From Neckera pumila (lineage: Eukaryota; Streptophyta; Bryopsida; Hypnales; Neckeraceae), in contig OZ018413.1 of NCBI GenBank assembly GCA_963969595.1, positions 2,978,501 through 3,042,500 of the forward strand: DNA of 64,000 nt, given 5' to 3'. The position numbers were made by a program, and so were the translations under genes. Below are positions 52,405 to 63,800 of the stretch, piece by piece. The notes under the pieces were generated by a model, which made no database searches, was not told the origin of the DNA, and was given only the letters and a program-made list of their open reading frames with translations. Numbering within the stretch: position 1 is the stretch's first letter; each line of letters starts with the position of its first letter.

Positions 52405-52660
52405 GAAACACTTGAGGGGCAAAAGGGCACCGAGAGCCCGCCGCTGAGAACCTTCATAGCCCAGGTGTCGCTGGCTTCCCGGTTCTCTTCCGAGATGTCC
52501 GGGTATCTGGTCCGCAGCCTTTATTGGGCTGTGTCCACGCGGCTCTGAGCTGGCACACCCCGATGCTCGGGTAACTTCAGGGCCGCTGTATACCTCACCA
52601 ATGGAACACGGCAAACGGCTCAACAAATATATTACCATCCTTTGATTGGTGTGGGATTAG
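52405..52660 (-). other. GC-rich, hairpin-forming patch upstream of YKT6
   Basis: Abruptly GC-rich compared with both flanks. It contains inverted pairs such as gagaacc/ggttctc (52,447-52,485) and gggc/gccc near 52,425. On the minus strand it is preceded by ATCCCACACCA (52,648-52,658) and AATATATTTG (52,624-52,633), recalling the plant snRNA upstream element plus TATA, and it ends before a TTTT. The 14-bp spacing between the two boxes does not fit the usual 24 or 34 bp, and I match it to no known RNA. It could equally be promoter and first exon DNA of YKT6. Confidence 0.3.
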
Positions 52661-54769
52661 AACTTGAAAATACTATCAAAAAATATTATCAAAAATTCAC
52701 TCAAGTGCATATAAGAAAATATATATAGGAGATCATCCATTTCCGACCACCCTCCTATTCTAGTAGTATAGGTTGCTTATTTTTCAATCAGTTATACTGT
52801 AGGTGATAGCTTACATAGAGTAGGAGCAGCAAAAATATCCAAAAGGTGTATATTGAAACATACAATGATCACAACATGTATATTGAAAGACACAATGATC
52901 ACTTACATAAGTGATTTTGTAATCAACCTATGGTTGGAAATAGGTTTGCCTATGTATTGAAAACGAGACATACATAATCTTCACAAAAAAATCATGGTAA
53001 TTTTGTTTTTGAGGGAAAAATTGCAAATAATTATGAAACCCTTTTGAAATCTCTATACGGGAAAAAAATTTCCTCAACCTTCCCCATGCCGTAAATAGGC
53101 TAAATTGCTTAAGTAGTTCGGAAATAGGTGATCATCTTGATATTTGGACTTTGGACCCTAGAGCTAAATCCCATAAGAAGCAAGCTAGAAGAAAAATACT
53201 ATAGAAAGGTATAACAAATTATACTCAAGAATGCAAAACCAGTGGCACAATATAGCAATTTGCCTTGTCTTTCTATGATTTTTCATTTCTAAACATGATA
53301 TTCTGTTAATATCTATAATTTCGTCTTGTAGCTTGACTCTTATGGGCTTTAGTCCGGTAGTCCAAACTCCAAAGCATCGGATTTTCTTGTGTTAATTTGT
53401 ATGAATTTTTGATGCATTGCAAATAGTGGTATTTTCAAGTTCTAATTCTAGGACAGAGAGTAGATGTTGCTTGAAGAGAATATAGATATTGAAATGTCAA
53501 ATTTATACTATAGCAATTGGATAACTTTGATATTTCAATTATAAAGAACTTTTTTTTCTCTAAATTTTTGTACTTTTATCAATCGTTCAAAGACATAATA
53601 TTTTTTTTGATTTAATATTTTTTAGATATTTTTTGTTGATGCTATTTGTTACTAAAATAATCAATCATTCTTCAATGTTAATTTTATTGTGAAGTAGAAT
53701 CTACAAAAATTTAGGAGTTGTTTTATATAAACAAATTTTGTTATCACAATGTTCTTTTTGGATGAATATAAATGTCAAGTTTAAAAAGATTCTATCTATT
53801 ATATAATCCTATATACAATATAATTTTTTTTTAAATCATATAATTTATTTATTTGTATTTAGAATTGAATTTGTGCAAACCCCTACTTTCTAGCCATCTC
53901 CATTGGACTTCACTATACTACATCCAAATGGTTATATAGTATTGCCCCTTGTACTTTTCATGAGCACAAACTAATATACATTAGAAGAAAAAAATTTGGA
54001 CACTCCAATTATTCATCAAGTTTATTTGGCATTGATGTTAATTGTTGTTGAGAATACTATTTAACATCTCAATATTTAGGACGGTATAATATTATAAATA
54101 ATATTATATTACTATTTTATAATAACATCAGCACTCTAATTATAAATTTTATAAATTTTTAATGTAGATCATACCAATTTTCTAAACGTCCACCTATTCA
54201 ACCATACAAAAATAACCTTTTTGTTACAATACTGTCAACCTCCTTTTAGAGATTCTTAAATTTTAACCTTAAAAAAATACATGAACAAATAGTGTTTCAT
54301 TGATATAAAATTTGATAATTTTGAATTCATATTTGCAATCGAAGGCCACAAATTAGCAATATCCAAATTGAAGGCAAGTTTTTATATCCAAGAACATGGG
54401 GATTTCTCTGAGCCCCAAATGCTCGTAACACTACTTTAGACAACTCACTTTCCATCTACGGTAGGCATCCCCAAATGCGCCACTAACCTCAAACTGCCAT
54501 CTACACTTTTTGAAGATTTTTAGAATTGGTTATGTACCTATGTGGAAGAAACACTTTTAGAACCAAATTTTGTTCCTTCAAAACTTTTGCATGCAGTATC
54601 CAAATGTTGCATTCTTTAGTGTGTTGGAACCTTCTTTCACTTGCCAATAAGAAGATATGAAAATTTGAACAATTTAATAATAGTAATTAGGCACAGTAGC
54701 AATTCATGGCATTTTTAGAGGTGTTCACCTTATAATAATCCTAAAGTAGGAGGTGTAGAAACCGCCTAT
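52661..54769. other. Intergenic, very AT-rich, no gene seen
   Basis: About 2.1 kb with no coding, repeat or RNA signal that I can support. Confidence 0.55.
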
Positions 54770-54773
54770 TTAA

Positions 54774-55168
54774 ACCTTTAAGGACTGTTCGACCAGTTTT
54801 GGGTCAAAATTGCCACATTTACATTTGTAAGGTCAGATTAGTTGTAATTTGGGAGATAGGCCAAAGGAGACGGATGTAGGGAATTCCCAACTCCACCCAT
54901 AGGAACAAAAATCAGGCTAATCTGAGCCCCATGTAGGCTCAGGGTTGAAATTAGTGAGGTTTTTTTGGCTGGAAATACAACATTTGAAAACATAGATGCA
55001 TCATAATAATAAACCAGATTGCGTTGTAGTTTGCCACAAAATTCACCGCCACATAGTAAATCATTCATCCTACAACCATCGATAAGGTCGGATCTTTGAC
55101 AGGCATTGTTTTGCTTCAACGACAAAACGCATTGCCCACCCCCAAAATCAACCACGGTCCTTAAAGGG
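54774..55168. mobile_element. 395-bp TTAA-flanked MITE, second family
   Basis: The left end ACCTTTAAGGACTG and the right end CGGTCCTTAAAGGGT are imperfect inverted copies, with TTAA at 54,770-54,773 and 55,169-55,172. The termini resemble the CCCCTAAAGGACC ends of the 0.92-kb family, but the interior does not. A 139-codon minus frame covering it has no domain and I do not call it. Confidence 0.7.
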
Positions 55169-55924
55169 TTAAGAGCATTTTGGCTAAGGATGTCTTCTAT
55201 GCTAAGCAAAGCATTTTCTAACAATTTTTCAAAGAAAAAAGTCCAAAAGATACACATCTATCACAATTTGATTCATGATTTTTAGAGTTAAACAGAATTA
55301 GCTAGATATAATTTTCTAAAGATTACAATAGTAGGATGCTATTTGAGTCCATAGGTGCAGCCATGAAATGTCAAACATTTGTCCTTTAATGGTGCAAATG
55401 GAGTCTATAAATGAAGGTGAGCTAACTTTAAACTACAACAACATGGTGCATGTATTGCCTAGGATGACCAAAGTCTTCCACCACTCATAACTCCACATTG
55501 TGTACACTAAAATTTTGTCATTTTGATACCTCCAAATCAAAATCAATCCCCAACCATTCCTAAAATTGTTCAATGAGAATCTCAAATTGGCACCAATTCA
55601 TCAATGGTCCATTTTTCATTCTTACAGAGACAATTCATTATACACTTGTAGGAGCCATAACATTTAGTAGCAAAGTGGTGGGTTGCCTTCTCCCGGACGG
55701 AATGGTGTGGTATATTCCACACCATTACATCTGGTAGATGAAATAGTGTGGAATATACTACACCATCATTAGCTAATTTATGCGTCAATTTTGTCAAAGA
55801 GTAAGTCAATTGGCCTCAACTGTACAACATACATTAAAGATTAAAACAAAACCAAAGTTCATACACCCATTAAACCAAACACAAAATAACCAACATTCTA
55901 CTTGCATACATTGGGAGTTCTGAA
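55169..55924. other. Intergenic; paired small palindromes
   Basis: No gene. At 55,702-55,725 and 55,743-55,766 two near-palindromic 24-mers (atggtgtggtatattccaca and its inverted partner) lie 17 bp apart. Confidence 0.5.
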
Positions 55925-56046
55925 AACTCAAAATATTATTGGTTTTGTATAAATGCAAGCCAAAAGTTTGGTTCATTGTTTTAAAAAAAAATAATGAACC
56001 AAACTACTGGCTTGCATTCATACAAAACCAATAATATTTTGAATTT
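55925..56046. repeat. 120-bp hairpin, arms about 55 bp
   Basis: The left arm aatattattggttttgtata...gcaagcca...tttggttcatt is matched by the inverted right arm aatgaaccaaa...tggcttgc...tacaaaaccaataatatt, with an A-rich loop of about ten bases. A small MITE or foldback remnant. Confidence 0.85.
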
Positions 56047-56052
56047 TCAATG

Positions 56053-56402
56053 GAAAAGAAAGCTATATATATATACATATATATATATGCACATGGAGTG
56101 GTAGGAGGTAGAACATTCCATGTGCGGTAAACAAATTAGAATTTGTAGTTCGTGAAGCACTCATAGGTAAGTCAAAAACAAAGAATTTTGTTAGAAGTGG
56201 AATTTTAGACCTCATTTAAGCAGAGTTATTCTACTATGCCTAAATGAGGTCTAAAATTCCACTTTAAACACAATTTCTACTTTTGACTTATCTATGAGTG
56301 CTTGAAGAACTACAAATTCTAATTTGTTTATCCCACATGGGTTGTTCTACCTCCTACCACCCATGTGTATATAAAGAGTTGTTTTTTTACTAGAAAATCC
56401 AA
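56053..56402. mobile_element. Foldback MITE, ~350-bp palindrome, related to 4,541-5,155
   Basis: The arms meet near 56,228. Shared inverted blocks include ggtggtaggaggtagaac (one mismatch), aaacaaattagaatttgtag, cactcata and gacctcattta. Several blocks recur in the 615-bp palindrome at 4.5 kb, so the two form one family. Confidence 0.85.
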
Positions 56403-56844
56403 AATGAATTATTGATGGCAAATGGTAAGATTGCATTAGTGTATTACTCATTGGATTCTTAGTATTTTTGGCAAACCATCTTTCTCTACAAATATTTGTT
56501 GATTTGTATGTTTGATCCTAAACTTAACAAAAGAAAATGGAGAATACCATAATTTACTGCCACTATCCCGGTACCAAAGCTTACATTAATGCTAAAAGGA
56601 TGAATTATGTGGATGAGAATTCCAAAGAAGAAATTGAAGGCTACTGAATGTTATGGCCATTCTTGGAACATGGGCAGAATTAGCATCTCTTGCACAAAAT
56701 AGTGAAATTAGGTTGCCCGTCACTAATTTCTTGACATTCCACACTATATAAATATTTAGTGTTGTTATACAAGAATGCACTACTTTTGAATTAGTTATTG
56801 GTGTAATTTGGACTCACGAACCTCTATGTGTACAAATGGAAGTA
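56403..56844. other. Intergenic, no gene seen
   Basis: AT-rich spacer between two MITEs. A 62-codon minus frame has no family resemblance. Confidence 0.5.
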
Positions 56845-57049
56845 CAGTAGAACCTCTCTTAGTGCATAGTATTGGGACTATGCACTAAGAGAGGTTTATG
56901 TATTTGGAGAGGTTCTTACGTAACTCTGGCTAATGTGGCGGCTTACTATGGGGCCTCCAACTATTGTTCACAAATAAATGCTTCAAAGTACAACCTCTCT
57001 TATTACATATTATGGACTAAGAGAGTATGCACTAAGAGAGGTTCTACCA
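56845..57049. mobile_element. 205-bp pogo/Tc1-like MITE
   Basis: The left end CAGTAGAACCTCTCTTAGTG and the right end cactaagagaggttctacca are inverted copies flanked by TA (56,843 and 57,050). CAGTAGAACCTC is typical of pogo-like termini. Extra internal copies of the terminal motif (56,876-56,895 and 56,991-57,003) form a further perfect 20-bp hairpin at the left. Confidence 0.8.
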
Positions 57050-57625
57050 TATTTGTAGAAATTTTTTTCGACTTTGATGACTTTTAGAACAACTTTCTTG
57101 GAATAAGACAATCTAATTGTTAAGGCAACCTAATTTCACTATTTTGTGTACCTTACGTGAAGGTCAGATCCATGTATTCCATTCACTTGCCACGTGCCAA
57201 CGATGCAACTCGAGTTGAATGTTAAAACATGCCAGAGTGCCAATCAGACTTCGACATGCGTCAATCAGGCACAGACTTGTCGGTGACTTCAGCTGATCTA
57301 ATCGTCGAGTACGATGGATGACACACTAGTTTGGATGAAAATGAAGATGACATTCGTCATGGTCTGTGCTTACTCCGTTCCCCTCACATTCTGCCGGCCA
57401 TTCCCAGGCTCACGGAGGATTACATACAGATCTGCTTCCGTTGTAGTTTAGACCAGCTCGTGAAATTTTCTCCGGAATCACTGAAACACATTCGGCATAC
57501 ACTCTTATTGATCCACTGAAAATTTTGAGCTATTGAACTCTTGATTTGGTGCTGTTTGAATTCGTATTCTTCTAATTTAGCTCTGTAGAAGAGCTAGCTG
57601 GTGAGATCGAAACAGTTGTGTGGAG
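57050..57625 (+). promoter_or_regulatory. Upstream region of the TTL gene
   Basis: GC content rises from about 57,180. A 62-codon frame at 57,331-57,519 (MDENEDDIRHGLCLL...) has no recognised domain and lies where the 5' leader would be, so I treat it as a possible upstream ORF and not as a gene. No clear TATA. Confidence 0.3.
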
Positions 57626-60600
57626 ATGACAACAATGCAGTCCTTTTTGAGATGCTGCGGGAGTGTTCGTTTCGCGAGCGAGATGGCACGTTTGGCACCG
57701 TTCTCTTCTTTGGATCTAGCTGTGGAAGCGGCACGCGAAATTTGGTGGAATAAGGTGCGATTTTGTTTCTGACTTTCTTGATTGGAAGGGCTTGTGATCG
57801 TGATTCTGTTATAAGTTTACGCGCAACTTGCAGAAGTGGTGAGAAGTTACCTTAAATCTGCAGATTAGTCGCATCCTGGACAGGAGTAGGTCGGATGCTC
57901 CTAATGTGCCACTCTATTCCACGTACCTTAGCACCTTATTCCACCAAATCCCGTGGACTGTTGGCATCCCGTGTCCACGAGAGAATGATTTGGTTGCCAT
58001 CACCGGATTCATCCCGTGCAAACTGACGGGAATGATGCGTGTTTGTTTCTTGGAAGAAATTTGCAATTAGGTCGTAGTATCTGTGAATTAGGTCGACTTC
58101 TGAATTGAATTCTTGATTAAATCGACAAAAGGCCGGCATTATGGTAGAGGAGCAGTTTATACATCGTTCAGCTTGGGACCACTGTGTTGTACAACTGCAC
58201 TGTCAAATTTCGTAATTGAACACCTAGCCATTGGATCAGTTTGTAGTATGGTTCTAAGTGTCTGCCGCCGTTTTAATAAAAAAATTTACTACATTTTCGA
58301 CCCTGAAATTGGCGTGATTCAGCCGTGGGCAGCTGTCTGAAACTATAGCAAGTATTGTTTGATAGCTTATAGGCAATTTATAATAAGTTTAAAATTATAT
58401 TTTACCATTTAAAACTGACCGACATAAGTTTTTCTTTCCCTTGATATACTTCGCTACCTCCCATGAAATTTCCTAATAGATTGATTTCATAAGAACTGCC
58501 AAATTTTCGCCATTTAGACACTTGAGGGTTACGAAACCGCAGAGTTCATTACATGGTTCACTAGGCCGGGCGGGGCCAGCAAAGAATATGTTTTCCAGCT
58601 TGAAGAGCTTTTAATCAGATTTGGAGGAATGTGGCGCAGGTGGACGTATCGGGATGGTTAGAGGCTTTTGCAGTGCATCCACGAATCGGAGATGTGGAAA
58701 CAATGCGCTCAGAGAATTTTAACGAGAGGTACATGCTTCATCTCCATCCGGATTTATACCTCCTCAAGCGACCTTGTTCAAAAACGCACGATTGGGCAAG
58801 AAAGTTTTTTCTTAATTTTTCTGTGAATCGTCAAGGTGTTCTCAAATGTTCTTGTGCCTAATATCTTTACTTTGAAAAATAAATGAGCTTTGTTGCACGC
58901 GCTAGGGTCGAGTTTCGGTGTAGAGGTGATGTACATGTCATGAAAGATGAAACGGTATCGAGTCTAAGCAATGTCCTTCTTCGTCCGGGTTCTCCAAAGA
59001 CAGACGCTCCCATAGTCATCCGCCAAGCTGGTATGCCAACTTTTGACGCTTGGCGTTGATGGCATTTTTAGGTTATGTGCAGGGGAGCAAGCTGCACTTC
59101 TAAATAGTGCAAATGAGCATTTACGTCAGGTACATTCTGAAGATACACACTCATTAAAAAGGGTCGTGTTGTACTTTTTATTTTGATGAATAGACAGTTC
59201 GGATGGTGAATCTACAAGGTGAAGTCTCTTAGCAGTTTTTGTTTCAGCTTGCTTCAGGTTTTATCGTTTGTAGGCGCCCTGGGTAGTCCACATTAACATG
59301 CACAATACAAGCTTCAAATCACTTGTTCTGTCGTACAATTGTTGCAGGAGCTTGCTGTGTGGAATCGACAGTATGAAGCAAAGTTTGGTTTCGTGTTTTT
59401 GATATGCACACAAGACAAGTGCAGCAGTGATGTTTTGGCTGCATTGAAGGTATGCACCTTCCATGTTTCAGACCCGTAACTGTCCTTGACTTTCAGGACT
59501 GATGCTTTGTCCTATATAGTGAGTAAAGGGTTCTGTACTTAAGTGTGGTTTCTACTTGAGTGTGTATTTCTGTATATGGTCTCAGAACTTTAAGACGTGG
59601 TTCATTGGTTTTTGATGAATTGGTCTGCACAATTTTCCTTTTTCAAGAGTGGTCCATTCTTGCTTTGGCAACGAGCATTTACTGTTGCAATACAGGAAAG
59701 ATATAGTAACAGACCAATTGACGAGCTCCAAAACGCAGCTTCCGAGCAAGAGAAAATCACCGAGCTTCGCCTTGCCAATCTAATGTCTCGGGATTCAGAC
59801 TCTCACCGTATGTGACCTTCTACATGCAATTTCTCTTCTTGAGTTCCAATGCAGATCTTGAGAGTATTGACACATTTACAGATTCAGAGATATCTGTTGG
59901 CACACAAAAAAAAACCCTAAATCTCGAGGAGATTGATTCTCTCTCTATGGACCGTATTATACCATATAATTATGACAATGCAAGATAATGGCTTCCATCT
60001 TCTTTTGATAGGTCTGGATTGATGACTTTATTGCTTCTTCAGAAACTTCTGATGACCAGCTTTCTAGCGATTTGTCAGCCACAACTCCAATAACTCATGA
60101 AACTCAAGAAATATTTGCAACGCCCAAACTCAGCTCTGCCCCAGTTTCTACTCTTCGTCCTCCGATAACGACACATGTGCTAGACGTTGCCCTTGGTAGA
60201 CCAGGGTCAGGCATTGATGTGGCCCTTCACTGGTGGTCAGAAACATCTCATGCAGGTACTTGGGGATACCTTTGTATTTATATGGCAACATCTGAGAAGA
60301 AGTTGTTTTTTTAGGGATAGACATGATACCAAATATTTTCTGAATATTTCCAAAATCCAAAATTAGATTCGGAGTACAAGAACATTTTTGTAATACTAAT
60401 AGCTTATTTATTTCTACCTGTTATAAATATCTGCTCGTAATTTAAAATGAGTCCTTCGTTGTTCTCAATTGGTTTTCTAATCAATTTCACGTTTGACCCG
60501 CGAGTGCAGGTATTCTGGAATTAGACAAAATTGATCATGGATGTTGGTCTCCTGTTGGACGCTCTGTCACCAACAACGACGGCCGATCGGGACCCCTTAT

Positions 60601-60802
60601 GCCAGCCTCAAATCGACTCCAACCTGGTAAATATCGATTAACTTTCAATACAAGAGACTACTTGACTAGAGTCCACGGCGGAGAGGTCTTCTGCCCTTAT
60701 GTGATGGTGGTGTTTGAGGTCAAGCCTTCACAGGCTTCTGAGCATTTTCATATCCCTTTATTGCTCGCTCCTTATTCATACAGCACTTACCGTGGAAGTT
60801 GA
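57626..60802 (+). CDS. TTL: Transthyretin-like protein (TTL), OHCU decarboxylase + HIU hydrolase, 7 exons
   Basis: Exons: 57,626-57,754; 58,640-58,728; about 59,083-59,129; 59,348-59,449; 59,696-59,807; 60,043-60,255; 60,510-60,802, about 327 residues. This is the bifunctional enzyme finishing urate oxidation: 5-hydroxyisourate hydrolysis, then OHCU decarboxylation to S-allantoin, in peroxisomes. The decarboxylase domain shows LRCCGSVRFASEM, WLEAFAVHPRIGD (catalytic-type His at about 56), EQAALLNSA, KFGFVFLIC, RYSNRPIDEL and KITELRLANL. After a linker rich in Ser/Thr, the hydrolase domain shows PPITTHVLDVALGRPGSG, DGRSGPL, KYRLTFNT and the signature end STYRGS. Phases join everywhere except exon 2 to 3, where one base is in excess at a GGGG run: a missed microexon, a lesion or an assembly error. 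The usual internal RL-x5-HL peroxisome signal is not visible in the linker. Confidence 0.93.
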
Positions 60803-63800
60803 GCCCTTCTGGATGCTGAGAGAAATTGAGTCAACATTTTCAATCAGGAATTGAGCAGTCTTCCAGTGGATCTTGTCTAATACGGAGTAATTTTGATCAC
60901 CAAGTATAGAGCTTAAGGCACCCCATGAGTGGCTGTATAATGGGACTTATTGAGAAGTCAGTACTGGAGTTACATTATGCTCAGCAACCATAGAAAACAA
61001 TGTTTGTTGGGCCCTACCCTTTGCGAAGGGCCTCTATTGCCTTGGGTTCCAAAATTGACGTTAGTAGCAGTTTCAATGCAAAGTTTCATTGTTTTCACCC
61101 TAGCACAATATTTTATGCATGTACGTATAAGGTAAGTACATCCAAAATGATCATTGATAAAAAAAAATAGCCACTTCTAGATTCTTGTCTAGAATGAAGA
61201 TATGAATATCAAAGATGCACAAAATCTGAATTTTAGAACCTGGCTAGTGTCGATTAATGGTACACCATTCATTTGAATTTGAAAATTCATAACTTGCACA
61301 TATGATGTCCAAATAAACCATTGTACTGTACATTGCATTAGAATCCCTTTCAAATGCCAATATGGCCCTATAAAATGTTTTGTCATATAATAGTGACTAT
61401 GTTTAGTTGCGATTTGTAATTTGTTGTGATTATAGGTGTGCACTCCTTTATGTGGCATCATGTTGCATTTGTGGCATCTTGTTGATGTTGTCATTGGTAC
61501 TTGGGAGTTGCCTCTTTTTTTTTCTTTACCATTTCTTTTTGTCTATCTTGGTGATTATGCAAATTCAGTGTAAGGGAATAGAGGTTCCCTTGCATTTTGT
61601 TGATTTTGATGTATTGCAACCTTTCAAATATGTTTCTTGGAATGTAGAGTTTTCTTGTGGTTATATTTATAATTTTAGAGAGTAAAGAATTGGGGTTGAA
61701 AAGGAATGCAATCAAACCACTTCTTCCTTTTCTATACAATGTAGTGCAAATGAGTGGGGTAGGCAATTACTACCTCTTTTGAGTTGATTGTGAGAGAATG
61801 TCCATTTTCAAAGACAAACATAAATCATTTTCAAAACAAGTATATGTGCCATTATCCCATTTGTTGTTAAGCTTTTGCAGAAGGGTACAAAAAGCATTTA
61901 TTTATTGAATGTCAAACTTTTAGATTGCAAAATTTCCAAAGGAATACACATAAAATCGTTTGTTGGGAAAAAAAGTTCCAACTTTGCATTCCAAAAAAAC
62001 AAATGGTAAAAACTAATTTGTTGAATTCCCACAACAAAGCAACTTGTTTATTTGTCAGAAGCCAAATTGCTTTCAGCTTCTACTTGCTCGTTCCAACCTC
62101 CGAGCATAATTGCTGCTATAAGGAGACCTTTACTTTATTTTCTTTCTCCACCTAAGAATGTACAACCTTGGAGATAAAATGATACTTCTCAAAGAATGCA
62201 TAAAATATATTGCATAGATTCAAGCAAAGCAGATCCTCAAGAAAGCACAAGTCACCTTCATTTTGCAGACTCAGAGCTTGCGAACAAAACCGATAAGTTA
62301 GAACCTGATAACTTAAAGTGATTCTGAAGTCCAGCCAGTGCATTTGGTGTCACCATTTGCTTTGCAACATGACCACCCTGCAAAAGAAACTTCTTCAAGT
62401 CACAGGTCATTGACAAAAGCAAGCATGTAACAAAATTCACATACTAAGTTGCAATTTACAAACAAGATGGCTAGATCAAGCTAGGAATACTTTTGACAGC
62501 TTTACACTCTGTACATTACCAAAACCTAAACCTAATGGCAACACTAATTTCACTTAAGCATCATGTACACAATGTACATACCAAAATTCAAGCACTAAAC
62601 AGTAATGCAAACACATAAGGAAACATATTGACAAACATCAAGAATTTGCACCTTTTGCTAAAATTGGTTGGAATTCCAAGCTCTATTTATATAAATTAAG
62701 GAACCCAAGTACAAAATTCCAAAAACAAGAAAACGGGACAAATCTTCAAATCCTACCGTCTAAGTCCGAACCCAACCTCCACCCGAATTCTCACACGACC
62801 CATGTCCACACGCCAGGCACCTGAACTCTCAACAACGCCTACATGAACATGCCAATGATTCTCATTTCAAGATCCAGCGTCCAAGGCAACGTCAGCAAAG
62901 GTGATGTCCAGGTCTCAATCAAAGTCGTGAACTCTCCGAGGCAGAAGCTTCCCAATTGCTCGCCTATTTGAAACCCTACATTTCATTGTTTGCAAAAAAT
63001 TCAACAAAACTCCCCAAGATGCATTCAAAACAACATCTACACTCCAAATCGCCAAAACTCTCCAAACCCTATCTGAATTTGGGCGGCTTCATTAATTGTT
63101 CACTTTTTTTCCATGCAGCTCTACATCGACGGCTATTTATTGGCAGCACGGGGTATTTCAGCATAGGGTTGTTCAACTCTTTTTGAAGACAAAGAGGAAG
63201 AGAGGCAAGGGGCTCCAACCAGGAAGAGGAAGAGGAAGACGAATGGGGCTCCAATTACGAAGATGCGTCTACGGGGGAACCACCCAACCATCTCTTAGGC
63301 GACATCAACGGCTCATCAACGGCACGCAGGGGGGGTTCAATTTATTTTTTCGTACAATCAACAGCTTCTTTTTTTTCTCAGCCGGGGGGGCTTCCCAATG
63401 TGTGTGCAACCACTTTTTGGTACATTGTGTAGTGCAAATGTACATTTTATATGTGAAAATTAAAACATATGCCAAATAAATATTGAATTGTATCAAATGA
63501 AAATACTTGGAAAAGGGTCCTTGTATTGTATCCAATATCTTGTTATTTGATCTCTTTAAGTCATAACATTCTTAACTCCTTCTGAAAAATCCCTCACAAA
63601 CAATTGACAATCCAAAACCCCGTAATTTTATAATAATGAGAATAAGGTTGTTTGGTCACATATTTGTGCTTTGAGTGGCTTGGGTATTAACTTCGAAAGG
63701 ACTAGGCATTCCAATTTTGAACAACAAATGAACACAAACACATCCCAAGCATACAAAAATGCATTTTTTCATTCATCAATAATTGGAAGATTCTTATAAT

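Noticed and set aside
54838..55257. 139-codon minus frame over the small TTAA MITE
   Set aside because: No domain, it crosses the element boundary, and neighbouring composition is the same; more likely chance.
57331..57519. 62-codon frame upstream of TTL as a separate gene
   Set aside because: No domain, no splice or promoter support, and it lies in the expected leader of TTL.
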